This document shows positions 8,137 to 15,568 of a DNA stretch of 64,000 bases, piece after piece. Each line of letters starts with the position of its first letter. The stretch's first letter is position 1. A program made the position numbers and the translations under genes. The notes beneath the pieces are model-generated. The model was not told the origin of the DNA. It ran no database searches and was given only the letters and a program-made list of their open reading frames with translations. This DNA comes from JAJRZL01 sp964557855 (GTDB lineage: Bacteria > Zixibacteria > MSB-5A5 > GN15 > FEB-12): NCBI GenBank assembly GCA_964557855.1, contig CAZLBP010000014.1, positions 1 through 64,000 of the forward strand, given 5' to 3'.

Positions 8137-9053
8137 TGTCACACCCGGTCACGGCAGCTTCGGTCACGGCATTGACGTCTTCGGAGGTCGAATCACTTCG
8201 TAACCGAAAGCCACAGACATTGGAACAGGAGAGAGCGCGTCTTCGCAAGGCCAGCAAGGAATTCGAATCGCTCTTCATCTACCAGATGTTGAAGGCGATG
8301 CGGAAGACCATTCAGGAAAGCCCGTTTGCCGAAGGAGCGCCGTTTGCCAACAGTCTGGGCAAAGACACGTTCATGGATCTGTTCGACATGCACCTGTCGC
8401 AGGAAATGGCGGCTACAAACGACAGATCGATTGCCTCGATGTTGTACAATGACCTCGTGAGATCTCTGGAATGCCGGTCAGAAGAGGATGGGCCGCAGAT
8501 GGCACCCATTCCGCTGAACAAAGGAAACAACCGGTTGGAAAGACAGGAGCAGCCGGCCGAGTTGTTGCCGCTCAAGAGCCCGGTCCCGCTCAAGATTGAG
8601 TCTCGCCCAGGTGCTTTGCCTCTGGAGCCACTGGCCAATGTCGACAAAAAGACCGACCGGATACTGGAGCAGTACGCTAACATCATTGACGAGGCCGCCA
8701 CGAAGACAGCATTGGATTCGGCCCTTATCAGCGCCGTAATCAAAGTTGAATCGAGCGGTGATCCGCAGGCGGTATCGCCCAAAGGCGCCAAAGGACTGAT
8801 GCAGCTCATGGATACGACCGCCGCCGATCTGGGCGTGGTCGATGCCTTCGATCCAACCGAGAATATCCTATCGGGGAGCAGATACCTTAGGCAGCAGCTG
8901 GACCGATTCGGAGATATTCGGCTGGCGCTGGCGGCATATAACGCTGGCCCCGGCGCCGTGGAGCGCCACCAGGGAATGCCCCCCTACGAGGAGACACGGT
9001 CATATATCGACAAGGTGATGAACGAATACGCCAAATACTTGACTTTCCGATAA
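8136..9053 (+). CDS. flgJ: FlgJ-type rod-binding protein fused to an SLT lytic transglycosylase
   Basis: 305 aa. Residues about 35-110 are the FlgJ rod-capping/binding domain (EFESLFIYQMLKAMRKTI, MDLFDMHLSQEMA). A variable proline-rich linker (about 115-170) leads to a GH23 soluble lytic transglycosylase domain at about 175-303, with the catalytic glutamate in VIKVESSGDPQA (E205), the SPKGAKGLMQLM motif and LALAAYNAGPGAV. Enteric FlgJ carries a GH73 glucosaminidase instead, and several lineages encode the lytic enzyme separately. The protein should open peptidoglycan for rod passage. The start overlaps the flgI stop. Confidence 0.88.
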   Translation: MSHPVTAASVTALTSSEVESLRNRKPQTLEQERARLRKASKEFESLFIYQMLKAMRKTIQESPFAEGAPFANSLGKDTFMDLFDMHLSQEMAATNDRSIASMLYNDLVRSLECRSEEDGPQMAPIPLNKGNNRLERQEQPAELLPLKSPVPLKIESRPGALPLEPLANVDKKTDRILEQYANIIDEAATKTALDSALISAVIKVESSGDPQAVSPKGAKGLMQLMDTTAADLGVVDAFDPTENILSGSRYLRQQLDRFGDIRLALAAYNAGPGAVERHQGMPPYEETRSYIDKVMNEYAKYLTFR

Positions 9054-9608
9054 GTGTCGGTTGTTAAGCGGCGTAACGTATTGACCGATAATCCGATGGA
9101 GACACGGAGCCAAACGGAAAATATGGTTGACCAACTGATTGACATACTGGGCAAGGAAGCGGCCGTGTTCGAGGCCTTCCTCGAACTGCTGGAAAGGCAA
9201 CAGCGGGCGCTAGTCATGAACAATATCGAGGAAATCAGACTCGTGACCGAATTGCAACAGGAGAAACTGGTCGAGAGCCAACTCCTCGGCAAGCAACGCG
9301 AAGAGACCATCGAACGGATCAAGGCCGCCAACGTTATGGACGAAAATTTCACTATTTCCCGTTTGATCAAAATGGTCGACCATTATCGAGCGGATCAGCT
9401 GGCGACATTGCGACAATCGATCTTGATGCTGAATGAGCGGATTGTCAAGACGCGCAACCAAAACGCCATACTGTTGAACAAATCTCGTGAATATATCCAG
9501 AGAATGATGGAGATGTTGTCGAAAGTCGGCAAGCCTGAGTCCGGATACAACCATTCCGGTGACCACAAAGAGATGCACGCTGCCATAGCTTTGGACAGGA
9601 GGGCGTAA
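9054..9608 (+). CDS. flgN: FlgN-like export chaperone
   Basis: 184 aa as drawn from a GTG; an internal ATG at 9096 is an equally plausible start and neither has a strong Shine-Dalgarno. The protein is almost entirely helical (QLIDILGKEAAVFEAFLELL, AFLELLERQQRALV, EEIRLVTELQQEKL), the FlgN pattern, including late NQNAILLNKSREYIQ. FlgN proteins are cytoplasmic chaperones that hold FlgK and FlgL and deliver them to the export gate. Its stop overlaps the flgK start (TAATG), which supports FlgK as its client. A second protein of the same type follows fliS. Confidence 0.8.
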   Translation: MSVVKRRNVLTDNPMETRSQTENMVDQLIDILGKEAAVFEAFLELLERQQRALVMNNIEEIRLVTELQQEKLVESQLLGKQREETIERIKAANVMDENFTISRLIKMVDHYRADQLATLRQSILMLNERIVKTRNQNAILLNKSREYIQRMMEMLSKVGKPESGYNHSGDHKEMHAAIALDRRA

Positions 9609-10999
9609 TGGCGGGGTTGTTTTCGGGATTGGAACTCGGGAAACGGGCGCTGCTGGCGAATCAGGTATACTTGCAGACCATCGGCCACAATATCGCCAAC
9701 GTAAACACGCCCGGCTACACCCGTCAGCGAGTACACATCGCCGCCTTCCACCCGTCCGATACGCCGTTCGGGCCGATAGGCACCGGTGTCGTAGCCGATG
9801 ACATCAGACATGTGCGGGATCTGTTCCTGGGACAACAATATCGCCAAGAGCAAAAGTCGCTCGGACAGTGGACCTACAAGCAAAAAGTTCTGACACAAAT
9901 AGAGTCTCTGTTTGCTGAGCCCTCGAACAACACCCTGTCGGACAGACTCGATGAATTCTGGAACGCCTGGGATGATGTGGCGAAAGATCCCGGAAATACG
10001 GCCCGTAACGCCTTGGTCGGAGCCACGGACCTTCTGACGAATTCGTTTCACGATTTATATCGCCAACTGGGTAATTTGCGGGACTCCATTGACGACGACT
10101 TGAAGGCCCTGACGGACGATGTCAATCAGATGGCTTCCGAGATCGCGCATCTCAATCAGAAAATCAAAATACAGGAACTGGATGGATCGCGCGCCAATGA
10201 TCTCCGAGATACCCGGGATCAGCTCATTGATGATCTCTCCGTGCTGGTGGACGTCAATACCATTGAAGAGGATCACGGTGGGGTGCGCGTCCTCATTGGT
10301 TCGCTGGAAATAGTCAACGGTGCCGACACCAATCCCATTGAGACACGGACGGTCAAAGACGGCGGTCATCTGCTTCACGAATTGGTCTGGCAGGGCACTA
10401 CCGTAACCATAAAGAACCTGAACGGGCAACTCAAGGGGCTCATTGAGGCAAGGGACTACCTTGTGCCGCGGTACATGGCGGAACTGGATACACTGGCCCA
10501 ATCCATAATCGCAGAAGTGAATTCCCTCCATCGCACCGGCTACGGACTGAATGGGAGCACCGGCAACGACTTCTTTGACGAAGGTTTCCTGTCAGCCGGT
10601 GAGATTAAGATGAATACCGCGCTGCTCATTGCGCCCGAAAAAATAGCGGCTTCCGGGTCCGGCGAGGTCGGCGACGGAACGATCGCGCTGGCGATACAAG
10701 CGCTCCGCAATGAACGAGTGATGGTCAGCAATACATCGACTATGAACGGCTATTACAACAGTATTATCGGCAAGCTGGGTGTGGAGACTCACGAAGCTCT
10801 GTCGTTTACCGAAAACTATGAGTTGTCGGTCCAGATGGTCAAGAATGCGCGTGAATCGATACAGGGAGTATCGCTGGACGAGGAAATGGCCAACATGATC
10901 AAATACCAGCACGCATACGACGCGGCGGCGCGGGTCATAACGACCATGGATGAAGCGCTGGACGTCGTGATTTCAAGAATGGGCATCGTTGGCCGATAG
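9608..10999 (+). CDS. flgK: Hook-filament junction protein FlgK (HAP1)
   Basis: 463 aa. The N-terminus (GLFSGLELGKRALLANQVYL, then TIGHNIANVNTPGYTRQRV) is diagnostic of FlgK. The LFAEPSNNTLSDRLDEFWNA segment and the C-terminal GVSLDEEMANMIKYQHAYDA followed by AARVITTMDEALDVVIS complete the family signature. FlgK is secreted and forms the first junction zone between hook and filament. It is coupled to the upstream chaperone gene and followed by csrA and flgL. Confidence 0.96.
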   Translation: MAGLFSGLELGKRALLANQVYLQTIGHNIANVNTPGYTRQRVHIAAFHPSDTPFGPIGTGVVADDIRHVRDLFLGQQYRQEQKSLGQWTYKQKVLTQIESLFAEPSNNTLSDRLDEFWNAWDDVAKDPGNTARNALVGATDLLTNSFHDLYRQLGNLRDSIDDDLKALTDDVNQMASEIAHLNQKIKIQELDGSRANDLRDTRDQLIDDLSVLVDVNTIEEDHGGVRVLIGSLEIVNGADTNPIETRTVKDGGHLLHELVWQGTTVTIKNLNGQLKGLIEARDYLVPRYMAELDTLAQSIIAEVNSLHRTGYGLNGSTGNDFFDEGFLSAGEIKMNTALLIAPEKIAASGSGEVGDGTIALAIQALRNERVMVSNTSTMNGYYNSIIGKLGVETHEALSFTENYELSVQMVKNARESIQGVSLDEEMANMIKYQHAYDAAARVITTMDEALDVVISRMGIVGR

Positions 11000-11046
11000 C
11001 TAAAACTAAGTAGTGGAAACAGCAGCAACGAACCACGGAGGGTCAA

Positions 11047-11427
11047 TTGCTTATACTCACACGGAGGTTAGGGGAGTCGATTCAGATTGGAGACGAGATC
11101 AAAGTCTCTGTTCTGGGTATTCACGGGCGTCAGGTGCGACTCGGCATTGACGCACCGCCCAGTGTAATCGTGCACCGTGAGGAGATCTACGTTAAGATCC
11201 AGAAAGAAAATCAGAAAGCGGCCAAGTCGATTAAGGAAGATTTGCTCGATGTGGTCAGTATGATCAAGGGCAAAATCAAAGGCAAAGATCAGCAGTCCGA
11301 ACGGGACAAGCGGTCCGATGAGGATCGTCCGAAAGGAAACGCCGGCAATCTGTCTGTAGTTGATTTCCGGGATCACCCGGTCTACGACAAGAACCGCAAA
11401 ACCGAACCACCGGCGAATTATCGCTGA
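11047..11427 (+). CDS. csrA: CsrA translational regulator with a long C-terminal extension
   Basis: 126 aa, about twice the usual 60-75. Residues 1-60 are canonical CsrA: MLILTRRLGESIQIGDEI, GRQVRLGIDAPPSVIVHREE. The RNA-contact residues L4, R6, R7 and R44 are present. Residues ~61-126 are a charged, lysine/glutamate-rich and probably disordered extension not found in enteric CsrA. The start is TTG, with GGAGGG a few bases upstream. CsrA dimers bind GGA motifs in mRNA leaders. It sits between flgK and flgL with fliW next, the known CsrA-FliW module that controls flagellin translation. Confidence 0.93.
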   Translation: MLILTRRLGESIQIGDEIKVSVLGIHGRQVRLGIDAPPSVIVHREEIYVKIQKENQKAAKSIKEDLLDVVSMIKGKIKGKDQQSERDKRSDEDRPKGNAGNLSVVDFRDHPVYDKNRKTEPPANYR

Positions 11428-11458
11428 CGTCGCGGTCATGCGGGGAAAGCAGTAAGGA

Positions 11459-13378
11459 ATGAGAGTTACCAACACGATGATAGGCGATCAGATGCTGTTC
11501 AACATGCAGCGGTCGATCGGGCGTTTCCTGGAAACGCAGATACAGCTCTCCACCGGCCGGAAACTCAACAAGCCTTCGGATGACCCCGTGGGCATCCAGC
11601 GGGATCTCATCTATCGCACCGAGATCACGAAGACAATGCAGTATCGCAAGAATATCCATTTGGCCCAAACCTGGACCAACAACTACGACAGCATCCTGAG
11701 TGATCTCAAAGAACATGTCACGCGCGCCAAGGAACTGGCGCTGGCCATGGCCGACGAGACGCTGGATGACGACACTGCCCGGCAGGGAGCCGCCGAAGAG
11801 GTGGAATCGATATTCGACAGTCTGATACGGTTGGCCAACAGTGAGATTGAAGGCAAGTACGTCTTCTCCGGGTTCCGAACCGATCAGGAGGCGCTCGTAG
11901 CCGTCGGCAACGGCGTCGTGTACAATGGTGATGCCGGGCGGATAGACTACCAGATCGATAATGCGGCGCGGGTGACCACCAATCTTCTCGGCTCAGATGT
12001 CTTCCTGAAGCCGCTGGTGACACTCGGCGAACACGCGGATCTAAATGTCGGCGTCACGACCGGCGGCCTGGTTGCTGACCTGCACAATGGACTTGGTATC
12101 GATCAGGCCACCGGTACGTTTACAATCACCGACGAAAATCTCGGAATCACATCCACAATTGATATCTCGGCCGCAACTACCGTGCAGGACGTACTGGACG
12201 GCATCAACAACCAGTTGGCCGCCGACGGTATAACGAATCTGCAGGCCGTACTCGGTATCGAAGGCAACAACATTCTGCTGGATTCGACGTTGACGGGTCA
12301 AATAACGGATGTTACCTCACTAGACAGTTTGCACCACGGCAGCGGTGTGGATATGTCGGCCGGCCGTATTCTCGTCACTGATGGAGCCGGGATCAACATC
12401 GAAGTGGATTTCTCCGACGCCGCAACGATCGGCGATCTTCGGGCCGCGTTCGACTCAGCCCTGGCTGCGGCGGGTTATCCTCAGGTAACAATGAGCATTA
12501 ATCCCGCCGGCACCGGGTTGCAGATAGACGATGCGTCCGGTGTTCTGGGGTTCCGTATCGCTGACGTGAGTCCGCACTCGACGTTGGCCCTCGGTCTCGG
12601 AATCACAGGAGACATCGATCCGACTCTGGTCGGTGCCGATCTGGAACCGGCTGCGAGCTTCAATGTCGAGGAGACCACCGGCACGATAGCGGGCGATCTC
12701 GGTATCCTGGCGCGGTTTCGCGGGGACCTGTCCGGGAATGATCTGGACCCCAGGTTACTAGCCTCGTCGAACCTCTCGGATCTAAAGAACCGCCTGGGAA
12801 TGGATTTGGATCGAATCGCCATTCACCAGGGGAATATAACACGTATCATCGATCTGGGAGACCCGACCCTAATCACGGTTCAGGACCTGCTCGACAAGAT
12901 CAACGGTGCCGGTTTGGATGTGACGGCGTCGATTAACCCGGACGGTCGGGGTATACAGGTGGTCAACGATGACCCTGCCCGCTCCCTCATTATAGACAAC
13001 GGAGACTCGGGTTCCACAGCCAAAGATATGGACATCTGGGGATCCAGTGACGTGATGGGTTCGGTGCTTCTGCTCGCCAACAGTCTGCGCGGCAACGACC
13101 AGGACGGGGCGGGACGAATCCTGGAGCATCTGGATCACAGTATTGAACATCTGCTCACCTATCGAGCCTCGACTGGGACCAAGGGCATTCAGTTGGAGAG
13201 TACGTTAACTCAAATAGAGCAGCGGGAGTTGAGTTTCACGTCCTTGCTCAGCGAGGTAGAGGATGCCGACATCACCCGCGTGGCGACCGAACTGGCGATG
13301 CAGGAGAACATGTACCGGGCTTCATTGATGGCCGGAGCACGGATAATTCAACCGAGCTTGCTGGATTTTTTACGGTAA
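11459..13378 (+). CDS. flgL: Hook-filament junction protein FlgL (HAP3), enlarged
   Basis: 639 aa, about twice a typical FlgL (~300). The N-terminal flagellin-like domain (MRVTNTMIGDQMLFNMQRSI, LSTGRKLNKPSDDPVGIQR) and the C-terminal helix (SFTSLLSEVEDADITRVATE, LAMQENMYRASLMAG) are standard. Between about residues 190 and 560 lies a large insert with at least three modules of the flagellin hook-IN type (for example TIDISAATTVQDVLDGINNQ, ASINPDGRGIQVVND) at about 225-285, 300-365 and 455-510. These probably form surface domains of the junction. The conserved D0/D1 ends make the identification secure. Confidence 0.93.
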   Translation: MRVTNTMIGDQMLFNMQRSIGRFLETQIQLSTGRKLNKPSDDPVGIQRDLIYRTEITKTMQYRKNIHLAQTWTNNYDSILSDLKEHVTRAKELALAMADETLDDDTARQGAAEEVESIFDSLIRLANSEIEGKYVFSGFRTDQEALVAVGNGVVYNGDAGRIDYQIDNAARVTTNLLGSDVFLKPLVTLGEHADLNVGVTTGGLVADLHNGLGIDQATGTFTITDENLGITSTIDISAATTVQDVLDGINNQLAADGITNLQAVLGIEGNNILLDSTLTGQITDVTSLDSLHHGSGVDMSAGRILVTDGAGINIEVDFSDAATIGDLRAAFDSALAAAGYPQVTMSINPAGTGLQIDDASGVLGFRIADVSPHSTLALGLGITGDIDPTLVGADLEPAASFNVEETTGTIAGDLGILARFRGDLSGNDLDPRLLASSNLSDLKNRLGMDLDRIAIHQGNITRIIDLGDPTLITVQDLLDKINGAGLDVTASINPDGRGIQVVNDDPARSLIIDNGDSGSTAKDMDIWGSSDVMGSVLLLANSLRGNDQDGAGRILEHLDHSIEHLLTYRASTGTKGIQLESTLTQIEQRELSFTSLLSEVEDADITRVATELAMQENMYRASLMAGARIIQPSLLDFLR

Positions 13379-13400
13379 GTGAAAGCAGAGGCGAGAGCTT

Positions 13401-13880
13401 ATGAGAATTGACAGCGACCGATTCGGAATACTGGAAGTGCCGGACAACAAAGTCATCAAAATGAAAAAGCCCATATTGGGATTCGAGAATCTGACCCGGT
13501 ATGTCCTGGTGGAGCAGGATGATTTCCAGCCGTTCTTGTGGCTGCAGGCTGTAGACAATCCGGCCGTGGCGTTCATTGTTGTCAATCCCGTGCTGTTCTG
13601 TGCCGACTACCGAATCGCCATTCATTCCAAGGAAGTGGCGGACCTGCGAATTACATCGGTTCAGAACGTCGAAATCTATGTAATTATCACCGTGCCGAAG
13701 AAGATAGAAGATATGTCTCTCAATCTCCAGGGGCCAATCCTGATCAACGCGAAGAACCGATTGGCCAAACAGCTCGTCTTGGTGAACTCGGACTACCGCA
13801 TCCGGCAGCCGCTGCTCGAACTCATAGATGCCTCGCGAACCGGGGAGCCGGAGCCTGCGGCACAACTGGTCTCCGTGTAA
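13401..13880 (+). CDS. fliW: Flagellar assembly factor FliW
   Basis: 159 aa, normal size. It begins MRIDSDRFGILEVPDNKVIK and has the family's KKPILGFENLTRYVLVEQDD plus PFLWLQAVDNPAVAFIVVNP motifs, then NLQGPILINAKNRLAKQLVL near the end. FliW binds CsrA non-competitively and also binds flagellin; when flagellin is secreted, free FliW sequesters CsrA and flagellin translation resumes (shown in Bacillus). Its position two genes after csrA and upstream of flagellin matches that circuit. Confidence 0.95.
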   Translation: MRIDSDRFGILEVPDNKVIKMKKPILGFENLTRYVLVEQDDFQPFLWLQAVDNPAVAFIVVNPVLFCADYRIAIHSKEVADLRITSVQNVEIYVIITVPKKIEDMSLNLQGPILINAKNRLAKQLVLVNSDYRIRQPLLELIDASRTGEPEPAAQLVSV

Positions 13881-13899
13881 TACGGCGAGTGACACGGAG
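13871..13899 (+). terminator. Hairpin at the end of fliW
   Basis: CTCCGTGT (13871-13878) pairs perfectly with ACACGGAG (13892-13899) across a 13-base loop that contains the fliW stop codon. There is no T-run, so it is more likely an RNA-stability or partial read-through element than an efficient intrinsic terminator. Confidence 0.35.
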
Positions 13900-13960
13900 T
13901 GAACCATGAACGGCGGTTAACCGACGCGCGCGCGAAACATCGAGGAAATGGAATTTCCAC

Positions 13961-15568
13961 ATGACCTTTATGCCCAAATCGTCGAATTCAAACTCATCAG
14001 CCGTAGTCATTCGCTCAAGCGAGGACGTGCTCCGCGTGGCCAACCAGTTTCTGGAACAAAACAACATCGATGCGGCGTATCCGCTGGTGAATTCGCTGGC
14101 CGAGTCGTGTGACAATCGTTCCGACTACTCCATCACTGCCGGTCTGCTGGCCGTCTCGCTGGAGCTCCCGGATCAGGCCAAGCGACACTTCCGGCGCGCT
14201 ATATCCATCACGCCCGACGACTTCGACGCCAACTACAATCTGGCTTTGGTGGAACTGCAAACCGGTAATATCATCGAGGCGGAGTCGATCCTGACTTCGC
14301 TCGTGGCGCGCTACCCTCACAACGGCAAACTGTACAATGACCTCGGTGTGATGTGCATGTCACAGGAGCATTATCATCGGGCGCACGAGTATTTACGGAC
14401 TTCGTTGGAGCTGGACCCGGATAACAGCCAGACTCGGAAAAACCTGGCGGAAACGGAGCGGAAACTGCGGTCGCAGGTGTGCCCGTCGTTACGACCGACC
14501 GACGACCCTGACGGAGGGGAGCAGTCGTCGCGAATAACCGACAAAAGGATCGTTTTCTTTGCCAACCACCCGTCGTTTCTCACCGATCTCACCGGCTACC
14601 TGGCCATTGACAATGAAGTACGTCTTTACGAACGACCGAGCCTGAACCGGATGAAAGAGATGATGGCCTGGGCGGATATCGCCTGGTTCGAGTGGTGCGA
14701 CAATCTCATCATCGCCGCCTCGCACTTGCCCGGGAATTGTCGGATCGTGTGCCGCCTGCACAGCTACGAAGTCTTCACCGATATGCCGCAGCAGGTGAAC
14801 TGGTCCGCAGTGGATTATCTACTCTTCGTAAATCAGTCGGTTCGGGAGCTGTTCGAACGCCAGGTGGACTGTCGGGTCCCGCGCCGCGTTATCCACAACG
14901 GCGTCAATACGAATCAATTCACGATACCGCTCAACAAGACCTACGGGCGGAAAATCGCCTCCGTAGGGTACATCAATTACAAGAAGAACCCGACGCTTCT
15001 CTTGTATTGCTTCAAGAAAATCCACTCGTATAATCCGGACTACTCCCTGCACCTGGCCGGCACGTTCCAGGACGACCGCATCGAGCTGTACTTCGATCAC
15101 TTTCTGAAAGAGAACCCGCTGCCGGTCTATTTTGATGGCTGGGTCGATGATATGTCGGCCTGGTATGCCGACAAGGATTTCATCATCTCGACTTCGCTGT
15201 TCGAATCCTTTCACTATTCCATTGCGGAAGGAATGGCGGCCGGGGTGATGCCGTTGATCCATAACTGGTGGGGCGTCAAGCAACTGTATCCGGAGGAATA
15301 CTTGTTCAGTGATCCGGATGAGTGCTTGCGGCTGGTACAGGCCATCGAGCGAGCGGACAAAAGAGCGCTGGCGGAGGAGAACCGCCAGTATATCTGCGAA
15401 CGATACCACGTCAACGAACGCTGCAGTGAAATTGCTCATTTGCTCGGGACGATTGTCGACCACGTACCGCCGGAAACGCCAAACGAGAAAGAGGTCTCCC
15501 ATGGGACGAACGACCAAGACGAAGTCAGGAAGGAAAAACCGTCCTGTCAAGGAGCGGACCCGAACTAA
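13961..15568 (+). CDS. TPR-containing family 4-type glycosyltransferase, probably for flagella
   Basis: 535 aa. Residues about 20-170 are TPR-like helical repeats (DDFDANYNLALVELQTGNII, NDLGVMCMSQEHYHRAHEYL). From about 190 on it looks like a GT-B glycosyltransferase: RIVFFANHPSF, VCRLHSYEVF, RRVIHNGVNTNQF, VYFDGWVDDM, and the donor-site-like STSLFESFHYSIAEGMAAGV. TPR plus glycosyltransferase is the architecture of protein O-glycosyltransferases, and the location between fliW and flagellin suggests flagellin or hook-associated proteins as acceptor (inference). The 3' end overlaps the next gene by 68 bases. Confidence 0.75.
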   Translation: MTFMPKSSNSNSSAVVIRSSEDVLRVANQFLEQNNIDAAYPLVNSLAESCDNRSDYSITAGLLAVSLELPDQAKRHFRRAISITPDDFDANYNLALVELQTGNIIEAESILTSLVARYPHNGKLYNDLGVMCMSQEHYHRAHEYLRTSLELDPDNSQTRKNLAETERKLRSQVCPSLRPTDDPDGGEQSSRITDKRIVFFANHPSFLTDLTGYLAIDNEVRLYERPSLNRMKEMMAWADIAWFEWCDNLIIAASHLPGNCRIVCRLHSYEVFTDMPQQVNWSAVDYLLFVNQSVRELFERQVDCRVPRRVIHNGVNTNQFTIPLNKTYGRKIASVGYINYKKNPTLLLYCFKKIHSYNPDYSLHLAGTFQDDRIELYFDHFLKENPLPVYFDGWVDDMSAWYADKDFIISTSLFESFHYSIAEGMAAGVMPLIHNWWGVKQLYPEEYLFSDPDECLRLVQAIERADKRALAEENRQYICERYHVNERCSEIAHLLGTIVDHVPPETPNEKEVSHGTNDQDEVRKEKPSCQGADPN

